64,000 nucleotides of DNA from Xiphophorus maculatus (lineage: Eukaryota; Chordata; Actinopteri; Cyprinodontiformes; Poeciliidae), in contig NC_036454.1 in assembly GCF_002775205.1 (NCBI RefSeq), forward strand, positions 8,499,882 to 8,563,881, in the 5' to 3' direction. The notes under the pieces were generated by a model. That model was given only the letters and a program-made list of their open reading frames with translations. It did no database searches and was not told the DNA's origin. Below, piece after piece: positions 1 through 13,200 of this stretch. Position numbers and translations under genes: made by a program. The stretch's first letter is position 1. Every line of letters begins with the position of its first letter.

Positions 1-454
1 GAGTGTTAGACAGATAACAAAGCAATAAAGACAGCATCTGTCAGCTCATATTTAATTTTGATTCCACCATTTGAAGACCAGCAGGGTGTCATTTGTCTCT
101 CCTGCTTTATTGCTTTTGAGAAAAAGTAGACCGATGGATGACTTTGTCTTCATCTTCGTCTTTGTGATTTCAGCCTCTGCTGAGCTTAACGCATTAACAA
201 GAGCTGCTGCACGTCAATATTTAACTGGGATTGTATTGCACATTAATTTGAAGAGGAAGTAAAAATGATGCATAACTAAGAAAATTGTGGTTTGTTGTCA
301 ACCCCTGTGCTCTGATACTCCTAAATACAATCCAGTGCAAACAGATGTCTTTAAAAGTCAAGAGTTAATTTACACCTGTGTGTAAATTATTCTCAACATG
401 AAAATATTCCAGCTTAAAGTGAGTTCAATAAAACCATTATAGTCACCAGTTATG

Positions 455-570
455 AAAACAAGCAATAAACATTACATTTTGTCAAATGCTATCATCAGAA
501 TTATCTATACACATCAAATATGTTGATCAATGTTTCATTTATTACTAATCAAGGGAAACTCTAAACAAGT
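455..570. repeat. Dispersed repeat fragment, same family as 21174-21480
   Basis: A stretch reading CAATAAACATTACATTTTGT is followed by near-identical sequence at 21250 onward, including the later words for 'tatcatca' and 'ttgatcaatgtt'. The other copy extends further and carries a 'tttatttatacagcac' start. I cannot assign a named family. Confidence 0.6.
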
Positions 571-1684
571 GGATGAAAATGTGCAAGAAATTCTTTTAGA
601 TTAAACTCTAAAAATTACAAATTTCTCAGTTTCAAACGTCAAAACTGAGACATTTCTTTTGTCTAGAAGGTTTCTGAGATCAATCTCAAAATTTCTGAGT
701 TTTTTACTTTTGAAACCCAGAAATTTTCTTCTTCTTTTTAATGTAAGATTTCTGAGATTACTTTTTAAAATTTGTGAGTTTTTGGTGAAAGTTTATTCCT
801 TTTTTCTATTTACTCTGTTGTAAAATTCTGAATGTTCATATAAAATGTGGAAATTCTTGGCAGTAATTTGTGACCAGAGTTCACTAAAACCTTCAGCCAG
901 CAATCATTTGAAGCCTAATTATTATAAAAACCTGCTGGAAGTGGTTTTTAAAGTGATTTTCAGAAATGTTTCCCGCTGTGCTGCTGCATCACTCATGACT
1001 TTCTCTAAAACTGGTTGAAAGAACAATGAGCTCAAGCTCAGCAATTATTTCCGCCATGCATGTTCTTCTAATAATCACCATCATTCTGGTCAGCTTCACA
1101 GGAAAGAGGCGAGAAAAAAAAAAGAAGCTGTTCGGGTTTGCGAAGTAGCACGAATTCAGACTGCCACTTTTCTGGGAAGTCGCTCCACAGTTTCAGGAAA
1201 TGCAGGCAAACTTACTGTGCGTGTTTTTCCAGAGGCAAATATGCACAGAAACTAATCAGGAGTAAAATAACCTGAATCCTGTCATGTAAAAGTTTAGAAG
1301 ATGATCATTGTTACTGTTTGATTCAGTTTTGCAACTGTATCCATCAGGGGTCAAGAGTTATCAGAGTCCAACCTGCAAGGCTTAATCTTTTGCAAAAGTA
1401 ACAGAACTCAAATGTTTAGTAATCTGTGTAGAAATCTGTTTTTACCTCATGTCATGTCATCATCCTAAATACACACAAAGCAAAGTTTCCATTGCTTTTC
1501 TGTAATTGTTTGTGTTTTCTGACATTCTGGAGTGAAAAGCTACACTTTACTCCCCGGCGTTTTTTTTTTTTTACTAATTAAAACTAAAACAAAATACCAT
1601 TGGAGCACAGAAGTTGGTAGTAACTAGTAACTTCTACTCTATTTTCAGGTCTAGCTTTACAACATACATTTTTATTTTTAAGTT

Positions 1685-2180
1685 CTAATATAATAAAGTA
1701 TTACTCTTCCCACAGTGAGTAACTTAATTAAAGAAGAACAGATATGTTTTAACCACAAATGCACCAGATATAAACACCAACTGTTTAACAAATGCTTTAT
1801 AATTAAAATTGCATTGTACTGTAAACTTACAGTTTATGTTGAAGTGAGACTTCTTGTTTTTGCACAGGCTTTGCTTTAATGTTATTTTTTTATTTTCTGA
1901 GTTTTTTTGTGCCATTTGGAAATCAAGTGAATAAAACAAACACTACATATTGCCACAGAAAATACTTTTCTTTTTTTGTTTTAGTCTTTAAAATACCAGA
2001 ATTTGTGCATAACGTTACTTTTAAATCATCAGTTACTAAGTATTTAAGTAACCGTTTTATTAAATACTTGTTTTTCTTCTTGGATTTTACTTTACATTCT
2101 GCTTTTACTTGAGTAATAATATACTGAAATAGTGCAACTCTTACTTGAATATAATTTTGGGTACTTTAACTACCTTTGTT
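1685..2180. repeat. Diverged ACTCAAGTA-type dispersed element
   Basis: The sequence resembles better-preserved copies at 6950-7482, 26812-27460 and 47850-48002. It has the order: a TTACTTGAGTA-like end, an AT-rich core, then words close to TACTTGAGTAATAATATACT and a GTACTTT end. It is probably a non-autonomous DNA transposon because the ends are roughly inverted copies. The family name is not known to me. Confidence 0.5.
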
Positions 2181-2964
2181 GGAGAGCATCTTTAATAAAA
2201 TAGACCAGAGAAAATGGGAACGAAAAAAAGGTGTTATTAACAAGTTTCATATTTAATTTTTGCTGTGTTATGTGTTGACACATCACTGGCTTATTCATTA
2301 AGTTTGGGAGGTTTTTTTGTGTCAGTGATTAATAAGTCACCGACTCTGGTCAGTGGCTTCAGAGGCAAAAGAAATTCCTTAAAAAACAGAAAATTGTTGC
2401 TCAAGACCGTTTTTAAAAGGCTTTAAAAAAATCTGGCTTCTTAGAAACACTTGGAATATAATTTCACGTTAATATCAGAGTAAAAGTCGAAATATAAAAA
2501 AACTAATGAAATCCCTCCTGACCTTTCATAAATTTTACCAATCCAAATCAAGACATGTAAGAAGCAATTGAATTTTACTCTTGAATTTCAAATTAATTCA
2601 AATTAAAAAGGAGCAGAACATCTATTTTTTCTACTTCAAAGCATAGACATTGCTTTTTAGTGATGTTTCTTAATTGAAGATCATCTTTTGTATGTTTGCA
2701 GACATGGATGGACGTATGACAGAGTGGAGCAGAAATGAGGGTTTCCACAGATGCATGGTGGTGTTCTCCTTGCTCACATGAATCATGGGAAATTCAAAAT
2801 ATGCTGCATTAAAAACAATATTCTGCTGCACATGGAGACACTTTATGCTGTTCTTATTAATTTATATTTTATAATAATTATACTTTTAGTATATTTAAAT
2901 ATAATTAATATTTTGTAATAATAATATAAAACAATAATACAAATAATAATAACTAAAATTAAAG

Positions 2965-3030
2965 GTAAAGGTAATTTTATTTATATAGCACATTTTCAGC
3001 AAAAAGGCAATACAAAGAGGTTTACAGGAA
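2965..3030. repeat. TTTATTTATATAGCACATTT repeat, inverted partner of 3363-3413
   Basis: A typical teleost repeat word, 'ttatttatatagcacattttcagc', is followed by an 'aaggcaatacaaagaggttta' segment. The reverse complement of the same block occurs at 3363-3413, so the two copies form a loose inverted repeat about 330 bp apart. Confidence 0.55.
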
Positions 3031-3362
3031 TTAAAAGGAAATACAAACAAAATAACAAGCCAAAGGAAACAGCAAAAGAAGAAAGAATGCAATGTTAAAT
3101 TACATTTAATGAATAAAAATAAAACTAATAATAAGTTTGTCATTAGAAAATGCATGATATAAATTGATCTAAATGAGATTAAATAGAATTTTGTGACAAA
3201 ATGTCAGATTATATCCATAATTTACCATATTATTACTTGTTGTTTTTGACCCATAATCACTATATTTATCATTTTGATATTAGCACTTGACAAAATGTCA
3301 TGTTTGCTACTATTGGTGACTGTGATGATGTTTCTATTACTTTTTATTTTTGTGTTTTTATG

Positions 3363-3414
3363 ATGTAAAACTCTTTGAACTGTCTTCTTGCTGAAATGTG
3401 CTATACAAATAAAC

Positions 3415-3447
<33 letters not shown>
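3363..3447. repeat. Inverted copy of the TATAGCACATTT repeat with an (ATT)n tail
   Basis: The segment is the reverse complement of the block at 2965-3030 and runs into about nine ATT units at 3419-3447. A simple-repeat tail at one end fits a short retroposed element, although I could not place it in a family. Confidence 0.55.
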
Positions 3448-3599
3448 GTCAAAAGTTTTTGTCTGGAGGGGGAAGTATTTAAAATATTCAGCAGATTTTA
3501 AAGGAAGATAAAAAAACGTGTTAACTGTCAGTTACATCGGAGTCAAACTGATGAACTCGTTTAAAATTTTAAGGTTTCCTGTCTGGTAACATTGCAACA

Positions 3600-4040
3600 G
3601 TCACGCAGGTAAAACACACCTTTCTTCTGCGGTCGCGATGCGTTCAAAGCCATCCGCCTTTTCTCGGCGGACTGAAACAGGTAGGCTATCATATCTGAGT
3701 GATTGCTTGAGATTGTGTTATTTTCATATATAATATTTATTTAACATCTAACATAAATTAAGTGACAGCATGAAAAGTGAAAGCGCGTGTTTGGAGCTCT
3801 TTGGAAAACTTGGCGAAGTGACGAATCTCGCCGTGTTTGCCATCTCCGCCGGCTCTCAGGTGGGCAGGTCGTGCGCCGGCAGCTCCTCCCTTCCCGGTGA
3901 TTCACCTCTCCGGCTCCTCATAAGCGGTCATACCTGAGTCGTGTGGCTCAGAGGGGGTTGCCAGGTGAGAGCAGGTCCTCCGCTGCGATGTAACATCTGA
4001 GGAAGAGCTTGATAAAGATCGTCCACAGTCCTGCGAGGCG
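3600..4040 (+). promoter_or_regulatory. Candidate promoter and non-coding first exon of prlrb
   Basis: This is the most CpG-rich stretch upstream of the receptor. It has two good splice donors: AACAG/GTAGGC after 3680 and GGCG/GTGAGT at 4041. The first coding exon of prlrb begins at a strong acceptor (7771), so an upstream non-coding exon is needed. Linking this island to that exon is inference. No TATA box was clear. Confidence 0.35.
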
Positions 4041-5529
4041 GTGAGTCCCTCCTCTGAAATGTTTAAATGCAACAGAGAAACTGCTTTTTAAATGTTTATG
4101 ATGATCAAGCGCATTTTTAATAGTTGTATAATCAGCTGTTTATCAATAATTTGGGATGTTTTTCTGTAAAAGGGGCGTGCGCGTGAGTGTGGACGCGTGC
4201 GCAGGCTTAAGCAACACGATGTAATCCAACACCATGTAGTGACATGCATCACACGCGTTACTATAACTGAGTGTCCTGTAATCACGAATTTAGTTAGATT
4301 AAATTCTGATTTTAAAATAATGCTTCTGCCATCACGTTGATGTTTAAAAAAGATTATTTAAAGGAAGTAATGTGTGTTATTATGGATATTGTAAGCATAT
4401 TTTCTAACCAAGAAGCAGAATAAAATAATCATATGTGAAAGGCTGCTGTGTTGGAGTGAGGTTAATAAATAGAGCAGCATGGAAACACCGTTTCCTTGGT
4501 GACCATTTCTCCAACAATATTTTTAGTATGTGCTTTTCAACGTCAAATATAATGGTTATATTTTACTCCGGCTGTTCAGATCCTCACTAAATAACTTTAT
4601 TATCTTTTTTTTTCAATGAGACTAAATTGTTTCAGGTTTAAGGCTAAAACAATTTAAGCAGTGACAGTTTAACAGTTGGTTTTATTTTTTACATGCAGTT
4701 TGTTTTGTCCGCTCCCAGAGTTGGAAAGAAGGAAATCAAGCTTCATGCAGGGCCTGCCTAACGCACCAGGAAGCGATCCTGTTGAAACTTGCCAGAGCAG
4801 GTGTAGTTACACAAAACTGAGTTTGTTGTCGCTGTGTTTGAAAGAAAGAAAGAAAAAACAAACAAATGTTCAGAAAGCTACAGACACACACATCATTGCA
4901 TATACACTTTATATTTCTCCTGAGGAAGACACATTACGCCTTTCAAGGTTGTCAGCCTGTGAAAAAGCTACTTTGAGGTCTTTAGTGTTCCCTTTGAGTC
5001 GGTGAATTTCCTGTAAGTGTAGAAACATGTGGAGCAAGCAGCAGAGCAGTCACTCTGACATGAATTTGCAGCTTGAATGTCAGCACTTCAGAGCCCACAT
5101 TGACTGAGTATGTCTTTATCTGGACCTGCAACATGTAAATAAACATGAACTCCTTGGAATAGGGAAGTACATAATGTTATCTCAAGTGAATCTGTGTTTG
5201 TCAGACATGCTAATCAAGAAACTACACAGTGTAGCAATTATCCCGATAGCATAACGTGATGATTCAATTTAACTTAAAATTGCAACACAGCCGTTTTTGC
5301 ATTCAGTCCAGCCAAACAAAATCTAAAGCAAAGTGGCTCTTTGAAACAAAATAATCTGTTTTTATATATTTATTTTGATTTTTAAATAAGAAAACAAGAA
5401 ATTTAATTTCATACATTTCTTTCTACAAGTGTTATGCATGTCTGGGAAAATGTAAAAATTATATTTACATTTTAAAACATGGCTAATGTCTTTAGAAAGT
5501 TATTGGTAGCCACAGTGGAATGAAGGCTT

Positions 5530-5880
5530 GTCGTCACAATAACACATTTTGCTGGATAATAAATTGCCCCAGTAATTATTCCCATAAACAACATTATTAT
5601 TGTTTTGAGACCATTTTCAAGTAATATATCAATAATGCCATAATAATTCAAGTGCACCCTGTCAAAGCCTAATAAACTTTGAATATCCAACAACCAAAAA
5701 CAATAAATAAAAAGGAAATAAAAACTATACACAATCAAAACCTTAAATAAATTGGATTATGAAGTCTTTGTAAACAAAATTGCACTTTAAAAATGATAAA
5801 ACATCAGAAATGACCAAGGTCATTTTAATTTATCTTGCGATTAATTGATTAATTGCTGGGTTAGTGGAGCAGCTAAAGTC
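5530..5880. repeat. TCACAATAA-type dispersed repeat
   Basis: Words such as GTCACAATAACA, TTTTGCTGGATAATAAATTG and AACATTATTATTGTTTTGAG recur, some reverse complemented, at 29941-30487 and 52741-53098. The ends are inverted copies, which suggests a non-autonomous DNA transposon. Confidence 0.55.
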
Positions 5881-6608
5881 ATTTAATTGTCTTTTTATTG
5901 TCTGTTGATCAGAAAAGACAGATTGAGATCTAACAGGATGGCCAATAATTTTCTAACATAATCTAGTTATTTTCTACGGAGGCCCCCAGAGGCAAAAAAA
6001 TATTTTTGCATTTCCTCAAATACATCCTGGTTTATTTTGTGTGCACTCATAATTTTAACAAATGTCTATTTAAAATTGCATCTGTATATGTACACCTTTA
6101 AAACGTGTTTCTCCATTCTTCACTCTTTGGTACAGAAACTGGTTGAAAATTGATCTACTTGCGTGTTCATGTTTGTTTGTGTAAGGTGGAGATGGGACTG
6201 CTCCTGAAAACGCTCCTTTATTAACCATTCAGACTAAAAGACAAAACTGTCAGACGACTTTATTACCCCGTGAAAATAACTAAAAAATAATAATCCAAAT
6301 AGGTTGGATGTATTTTTCTCTCTTTCTCATGGAAAGTTTCTGTTTATATCTTAGAAGGAATGGAAAGAGAAAGAATGATTGACCTGTTTTACTGTAAATT
6401 TTGCACATATGTTTGTTGTGCATTTGTATCCTAAAGTAAAATATATAAAATTTCAAATATTACACTAACAAGATATTAAGGTTCATGGAAAAACCTTAGA
6501 TGGTAGCAGAAAGACTTCCAGTATTCAAGATGTTGCATTAACTGACTAATACAACATTGTGAGAGAACGAAAACAATTTGCGATGTAACGCAAAAGAAAA
6601 AAAAATTT

Positions 6609-6800
6609 AATTCAAAAATACTTTATTGATCCCAAAGGGAAATTAAATGCCATTGAAACTCATTCGTTCTTCAGAGTTATTGTAGATGTTGATGGCTGTT
6701 GGCAGGAAGTAGCAGTCTGTATTACAGTGAATTTGAAGAAGCCTCTGACTGAAGACACTCTCTTTTCGCCATTTATCCTGGGGGGCGACATAAATTTCCG
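6609..6800. repeat. Non-LTR retrotransposon-like 3' end
   Basis: It begins with the common teleost word ACTTTATTGATCCCAAAGGG and later has GAAGAAGCCTCTGACTGAAG. The second word recurs at about 36221-36245 with small changes. Only a 5'-truncated tail is present, with no reverse transcriptase frame. Confidence 0.5.
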
Positions 6801-6949
6801 TAGGAAAGTCTGATCTGGAATTGAAATTGAACAGAACCATCAGATGAATGAAAGAGTGACAATGTTTTCAATGAAGGCATGATAAAACGGATTTTAGAAA
6901 GTTTATTGACCCCAAAGAATAAAAAAAATCACAAAAAGTATCGTAAACA

Positions 6950-7482
6950 AAGTTATATTTACTCAATTACATTTACTTGAGTAACTTTTAGAAGTATTTT
7001 TTACTATGCTGTATGCTGGAATTTTATTATGAAGTGTCGTTTCTCTTACTTGAGTAAAATTTCTGGATTTTCTATCTACTCAATGAAAAACAAACATGTT
7101 TTAACCAAAAATTCACCAGACACAGACACACAGCTGCAGTTTTCGTTAAAGTTGAACGAAACTCATTTTGAAAAATTTTGTTTGCCTGATTTTGTAATTT
7201 GTTGTTATTTATATGAATTATTGTCATTTTGGTTCTTAAAATACCAAAATTTCCACTTAACTTCACATTTTGCCCGGTCTTATGTATTTTTTAAATATTA
7301 AATTATGTATAATTTAATCAGTTTATCAGTTCTTGAGTAGACCTTTTACCAAATACTTTTTTACTCTTACTTGAGTAATCTCTTGGATGGCTACTTTTTA
7401 CTTTTATTTGAGTAAAAATATATTGAAGTAGTGCTACTTTTACTTGAGTATAATTTCTGTGTACTCTGTCCACCTCTGATTG
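6950..7482. repeat. ACTCAAGTA-type dispersed element
   Basis: Starts with repeated TTACTTGAGTAAC-like words and ends in GTGTACTCTGTCCACCTCTG. Copies of the same terminal block end near 48002, and a reversed version lies at 26812-27460. Terminal inverted similarity suggests a non-autonomous DNA transposon. Confidence 0.6.
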
Positions 7483-7770
7483 TAAAATACACCGTAACCC
7501 TCTTTCAGCCAGCTGACTGAGCAGTGTGCAGCAGCACTTCCCTGCGTTCATCTCTCTAGTACTTTCACTCACATCTTATTTAAAGCACAACAGGATATAT
7601 GACTGAACATTTTCGTAGTTTCGTCTTCAGTTAGCGGTCAATGCCTCTACCTTCACTTTTTTTCAAGCTTCCTGTAATCCCGTCACATCCCAACTCTTCA
7701 GTTTGAATATCATGTTTCATTATTGTGTGGATTAAATGTGATGTTTTCCCTGCATGTCTCTGTGTGTCAG

Positions 7771-10156
7771 GTGTAAACAAGGCGCGCAGCTGAGCCCCGT
7801 GTTTACGGTACCTCATTGAGGACATGCTGCTGGTTTCTCTTGGCTGTGTCGGTGTGTGACGCCAGGATGAGGACGCACCTCGGTTTGGTTATGCTCTGTG
7901 TGATGTCAGCAGCCGGAGTTTGCAGCAGTAAGTTAACATTTGATATTCATTTTGTCAGAAGGTTGTGTTGAAAGTGGTTGTTTTATTTTTATTTTTGAAC
8001 TGAAGGCAGAATCTAAATACAAGCAGTTATATTTCTTGCACATCTGTCCTCTCTGTGAACTGAGGTTCAGTTTTTCCATCAAAGCAAGTGGCTTGTTTTA
8101 CTCTGTATTCACAGCTTTTAAGTGACTGAAGGATATTTAATCTGTTTTAATTTTGCAATTCAAAGCTTAAACACTCAAGTTTCTTTCCATGAAACCATAG
8201 ATCACAAAAGAGCAGAAAGATAAGAAGGTTGTGTGTGACGTGTGCTCTGACTGAGTGAAATAGAAACTTTTGAATATGATTGTAGCTCAAAGTTTTTTCA
8301 AATCTGCTTCATAGAGAAATGAAAAAGATGGATTGAATAGCCTCCACTTGAAGCTGGTGTTTTCATTTTTATGGAGATTATTTCAGGGCTACCTTGACTT
8401 TTATCTCTGTGTGACTTTCGCACTTCCTCTCTCCCACTCAGGACAATGGCGCTGTGTTGCGACATAGTGTCATATTTTACCAATCATTGCTCTTCTCCCT
8501 TATCTTTACATCTCTCTGTAGCTCACAAACCTCTTTAGAGCTTGTCTCCTTTAGACTTTAAAACAAACACTCTAGCAAAGCTGCTTGTTGCTGCAAAATT
8601 ATCAGTTTCTCTGATTTTTCGGACTATAAGCTGCTACTGTTTTCCCACGCTTTGAACCATGCGGCTTGTAGCCCGGTTCGGCTTTTCTGTGGGTTTTTCT
8701 TCAACCGCCAGGGCGCTCTTTAGCAGAAAGTGAATCATTGGAAGTCAAAATTGGAAATAAAAAAAGAAAGTGCTGATTTTCATTTAGAACAAGCACATGC
8801 TAGCAGCAGGCACCACGGAGAAATGTTTTCAAACTCATACCCCCTCATCAAGGAAACAACACAAAGAAGTTCATATGATGCAGCTTTTAAGTTAAAGGCT
8901 ATCAATCTGGCGGTACCGGTCGATAAATTAGACATATACCTTTTCAAATGTACTTATCTTGTATTTATTAGGATTTACATTTTCATTGAAGAAGATGATT
9001 CTGCATGCTTCTCTATATCGTAAAATTCTTCTTCTGGGGTGGCCAGCATTTTTCAAGAGGGGGCTATGGCCCCCACTAACCCTCCCTTTGGGGTCACCAC
9101 TGACAGAGAAGCAGTCTAAGACTTCCTAGTTTTGTATCTGACCATACAATAAGGCCCAACAAATCATATATTCTTACATAATGGATTGCCAAACAAAACA
9201 AATGAGGCTTTTTCAGCATCTGTTTCTACGATCTGAGTGTTATAAATCTAGCGCTCTGTGGTTCCAGTCACTGATCTGAGGTGCTGTTTTTGCTACAATC
9301 CTGGGTGTTGGGCATGTATTTAATGACTTTTACATAAAATATTTTCCTACTTGTTAAAACTGTGTTGGATTTTACAGAATTTATGGACTTCAGTGAAGAC
9401 AGATCCATCAGAGAAACATCAAAATAGAACTACTTTGAAATCAAAGACTGTAGCAACCCAGACTAAAAGGACGTGAAAATGTTACAACTCCATAGAGTTA
9501 AAGATCAGCTAATTAAAATAAATCACTCAGCGGTAAAGTGGACAGGTCCTTTTCTAGTTAGCAGTTAAAAATCACTACTGACAGTTTTGGTTTTGGATTA
9601 CTTTTCTTATTTTTTGTCAATTTGAAAAAAACTAAGTAAATGAATTACTTTGTTGAAAAGTTTTGGCTATATTTCAGTTCAAATCAGTTCTGTTTGCAAT
9701 GCAGCAATACTCCTCTAGAATTATTCAGATTTTTTATACATTATTTGATTTCATTTTAATTCAGATAGTTTATAAGTTTTGTGGTATAATAAAGTTTTTG
9801 CTATTACTTTTATTTTTATAACAGGTTGCTTTATTCTGTACTTTGTATTTTATCTTTTCATCTTTGTATTTTTTACTTTATATTTAGAACATTTGAGGTT
9901 TTTTTTTTTTTCATTTTTTAATTTATTTTGTATAGCAGGGTATCGGACAAAAACAAACAAAAAAAATTGCAAGAATAAAGTGGTAATATTACAACTTTAT
10001 TCTCATTATTTTAACTACTCTTGTACAACTTTTTAAAATTTTATTAAGTCTTGTATTTTTATTTTTTATTTTTTATTTTCCTCCTGATATTATAAAATAA
10101 TATTAACAATAAAAACTAACTAAATTCAGGGCCAGGCTAGGGAAATAAAAAAGTAA

Positions 10157-10221
<65 letters not shown>

Positions 10222-13200
10222 GAGGATAAAGTCATAAAATTATGACTTTATTTTTGTAATACTATGACTTTTTAATTTATTTTAAAAAGTCTAATACTGT
10301 CATTTTTTAAATTATGTTTTAAATTTGTTTTATTTTTATGTTTGGCTTTTTATTACATTCATCTTACTGTATGAGTTTGACCTCTGACAAATTAATCTGA
10401 AAATGACTTCATGCTGTCACCTTCAATTTGTGTACTGTTTAAAGAAACTGATAGATTTTACACAATAAAAGCATATTTTTGTTTATTATATGTTGAAGAA
10501 AGTACATCTTCTGAACTAGGTGACACTTATAAAATGTACTGAAAGCTCTGGATACAAACTAACTTTGACTGAAGATTACAAATCATACATAATTACATGA
10601 GGTAAACAACAACAAGCATTATACTCATAATGCAGGGGCCCAGAGTGGGAATTAACATTCATGATTTGTTTGCCACTCTTGTTGCCCAGGTACATCTGCG
10701 CCAGAGAGTCCCAGACAATTTGACTGCAGGTCCCGAGAGAAGGAGACATTTTCCTGCTGGTGGGAGCCAGGCTCTGACGGAGGGCTGCCGACTGAATACC
10801 GCCTCTTCTACGAGATAGAAAAGTCAGTATATTCTACATATTTTGACCTTTTTGTCTTGAATCAGCAGGTCACAGTTCAGACAGACGATGGGAAAAAGGG
10901 GAGTGGCATACGGCACAGTTTCTCAGTTGGGGTTTATATGCTGTATATTTTGTTTGTTTTAGCCACAAGGCCACCAGATGGCCCTTAGAGTTCCCGATAA
11001 GTTTATCAGCTACAATGATGGGAGTAAGACACATTTTTAGTTGCTCCATAAATGAGCGGAACTACCAAAACTATCAAGTCCTTCTGTGGGTAAAAAGTGA
11101 GCACATATTTTATTGGTGAATGAGTTCACATCCTCATTTAAAACCCTGAACTCACCTGTGAGAGCTTCAACTGCTCTGACCTCACATTAATATTAGTAAT
11201 TGTAGCTTAAAGGGGAGCTATTATGCAAAATTCACATTTTGCATGTGTTCGTACTTGCATTTGGGTCTCCATGTGCTTAAAAAAACACCCAGCCAGTTTT
11301 GGGCAATAAATTAATGGTTTTTGGTGTCTGGAAAATGACCATCTCAAAAATCTCTAGAATTCCCAAATCAGCAGGCTCTGCCCCTCACCTAGCAACCCAA
11401 GTGGAGCCCAGCCTGTTACCGAGCAACCCCAGCAAAGCCCAGCCCTTCACCTAGCAACAAAGTTTGGCCAGCTGGTTTTGTTGTTGATTTACCATACAGA
11501 AACCACTTGTTGCATTGTTGATGGTTGTGCAGGAGGCTCTACTTCGTCTTTTCAAAGACGGTTGTATAATGGCGCGTCTGTTTGCAGCCATTTTTATGAA
11601 ATGTATGTGTTGCGTTGTAAGGCCTGGCCAGCAGCAGCTTATTTGGATAATTTTTTTTACAATTAGTTTTTATGATAGCATCCACACTTCCTTTTCAACA
11701 GGAGTCTTTTCTTACTTTCGCCACATGCTTGCTCAGAATGATGGATTGCTGCAAAAATCAATGACTTGGTATAGTCCACTGGGCGTACTAAGTTTTTTTT
11801 CTAGTTTCTCATTCAAATATCTTAGTACATTTGAAATACCAACTAAGTTACAAGTAACTTTTCAGCAAGATGTAGGATCTTGTTTAAAGTAAATAATTCC
11901 TTATTGTATATTTAAAAAACAGTAGCTCCTCTGACAGTTTATTAATTTAGTTATAAATTAATAACCATTTATTAAAAATTGGGGCCAACATGTCACACAT
12001 GTGCATCACTGCTTGTTTCACCATGCTTTATAAATAATCTTGGTATCTTATAACAAAATATTGAACATCCTTTAAAGACATCTATCTTTTTTAACTGGTC
12101 GGAGACACAAACTTTAATATTTTAGAATGGTGTGTGTAAAAGATGTGTGTTCAGCTGTGCTGATTTCACTGATTAGATGCTTATGAATGAATTTTTGGTT
12201 ACAGTGAAGGGGTTGATAGCCGAACGTTCTCTTCTTTAAGTTTCTGCAGCAGAGTTTTTCTTCCACTTTCTGCCCAGTAAAGGTCTGGTTTTCCGTTTTT
12301 ACAGTTTCAGAGGAGTCCGTGAGTGTCCAGACTACGTCTCTGCAGGAGAAAACTCATGTTTCTTTGATAAGAAGCACACTTCCTTCTGGGCTGAGTACAT
12401 CATGATGGTGGTGGCAACAAATGCCCTGGGGAACGCCTCGGCACAGTTCCAGATACCGGATGTGATGAATTATGGTAAGTCGAGGCCACAAGGCTGCAAC
12501 CTGTGGCTCTTATTAACTTTGGCAAAAACATAAAAATTTAGCCATTTCTAAAAATTTAACAGTAATAATAAACAAATGCAGATTGGCAGATTTTTTAAAC
12601 TGGTAGAGTCAGGAATATTTTTTTAGCAAGTAATTTTTTTTGTCTTTGGGATGCAAATACATAAAAAAAAATTATGTAAAATTCATTTCCTTTTTATGAA
12701 ACAGTTTGATATAAAAAAAATAAAAGTAGTTTTTCTTTAATTTAAAAATAAAACGATCGTTTAACACAAATTTTAAAAATTGCTATCTTGTTTTAAAGGG
12801 TCATGTAGTTTTTGGGGCTCTAAACAACTTTGTTTAGCTATACCGAAGGCAGACTACTGACCTCTGACCCCTGACCTACACAGGAAAAAGGAAACTGTAA
12901 ATATTCAATGAATGTCAGAAACTGACATAAATTCATTCAGCATGAATTTGATACAGGTTTTGAGCTCTTAAAGTGTATTTTAACAGTTTTTTTCTAAATG
13001 TAATATGAATATACTGTATTTAGGTAGCACATTTAACTAAATGATTCATTGCATCTGATCTCAATAACACAATTAAGTGTAACATAAAAACATAAACGTA
13101 CATACATTTTACAAACTCTTAAAAATGTAACTGAAGGCTTCATTGCCTCCTTCAATGAAAACATTCATTTAAAATTAATTTAAGCAAGCAAGGCAGATTA

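Larger units (their letters stand above)
1..3590. other. Intergenic, no gene seen
   Basis: No exon with matching splice sites or recognisable protein similarity was found on either strand. The short open frames are AT-rich and without motifs. The interval holds degraded dispersed repeats: a piece near 455-570 that recurs at 21174-21480, an ACTCAAGTA-type element at about 1685-2180, and an inverted pair of short elements at 2965-3030 and 3363-3447. Confidence 0.6.
4050..7770. other. Putative 5' UTR intron of prlrb, repeats only
   Basis: No coding exon recognised. It holds a TCACAATAA-type element near 5530-5880, a non-LTR-like 3' end near 6609-6800 and an ACTCAAGTA-type element at about 6950-7482. 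If the island at 3.6-4.0 kb is the first exon, the whole interval is one intron. Confidence 0.45.

Noticed and set aside
3638-3680. Short ATG frame ending at a donor (RSKPSAFSRRTET)
   Set aside because: No downstream exon continues it. It is better explained as part of the prlrb CpG-richer leader.
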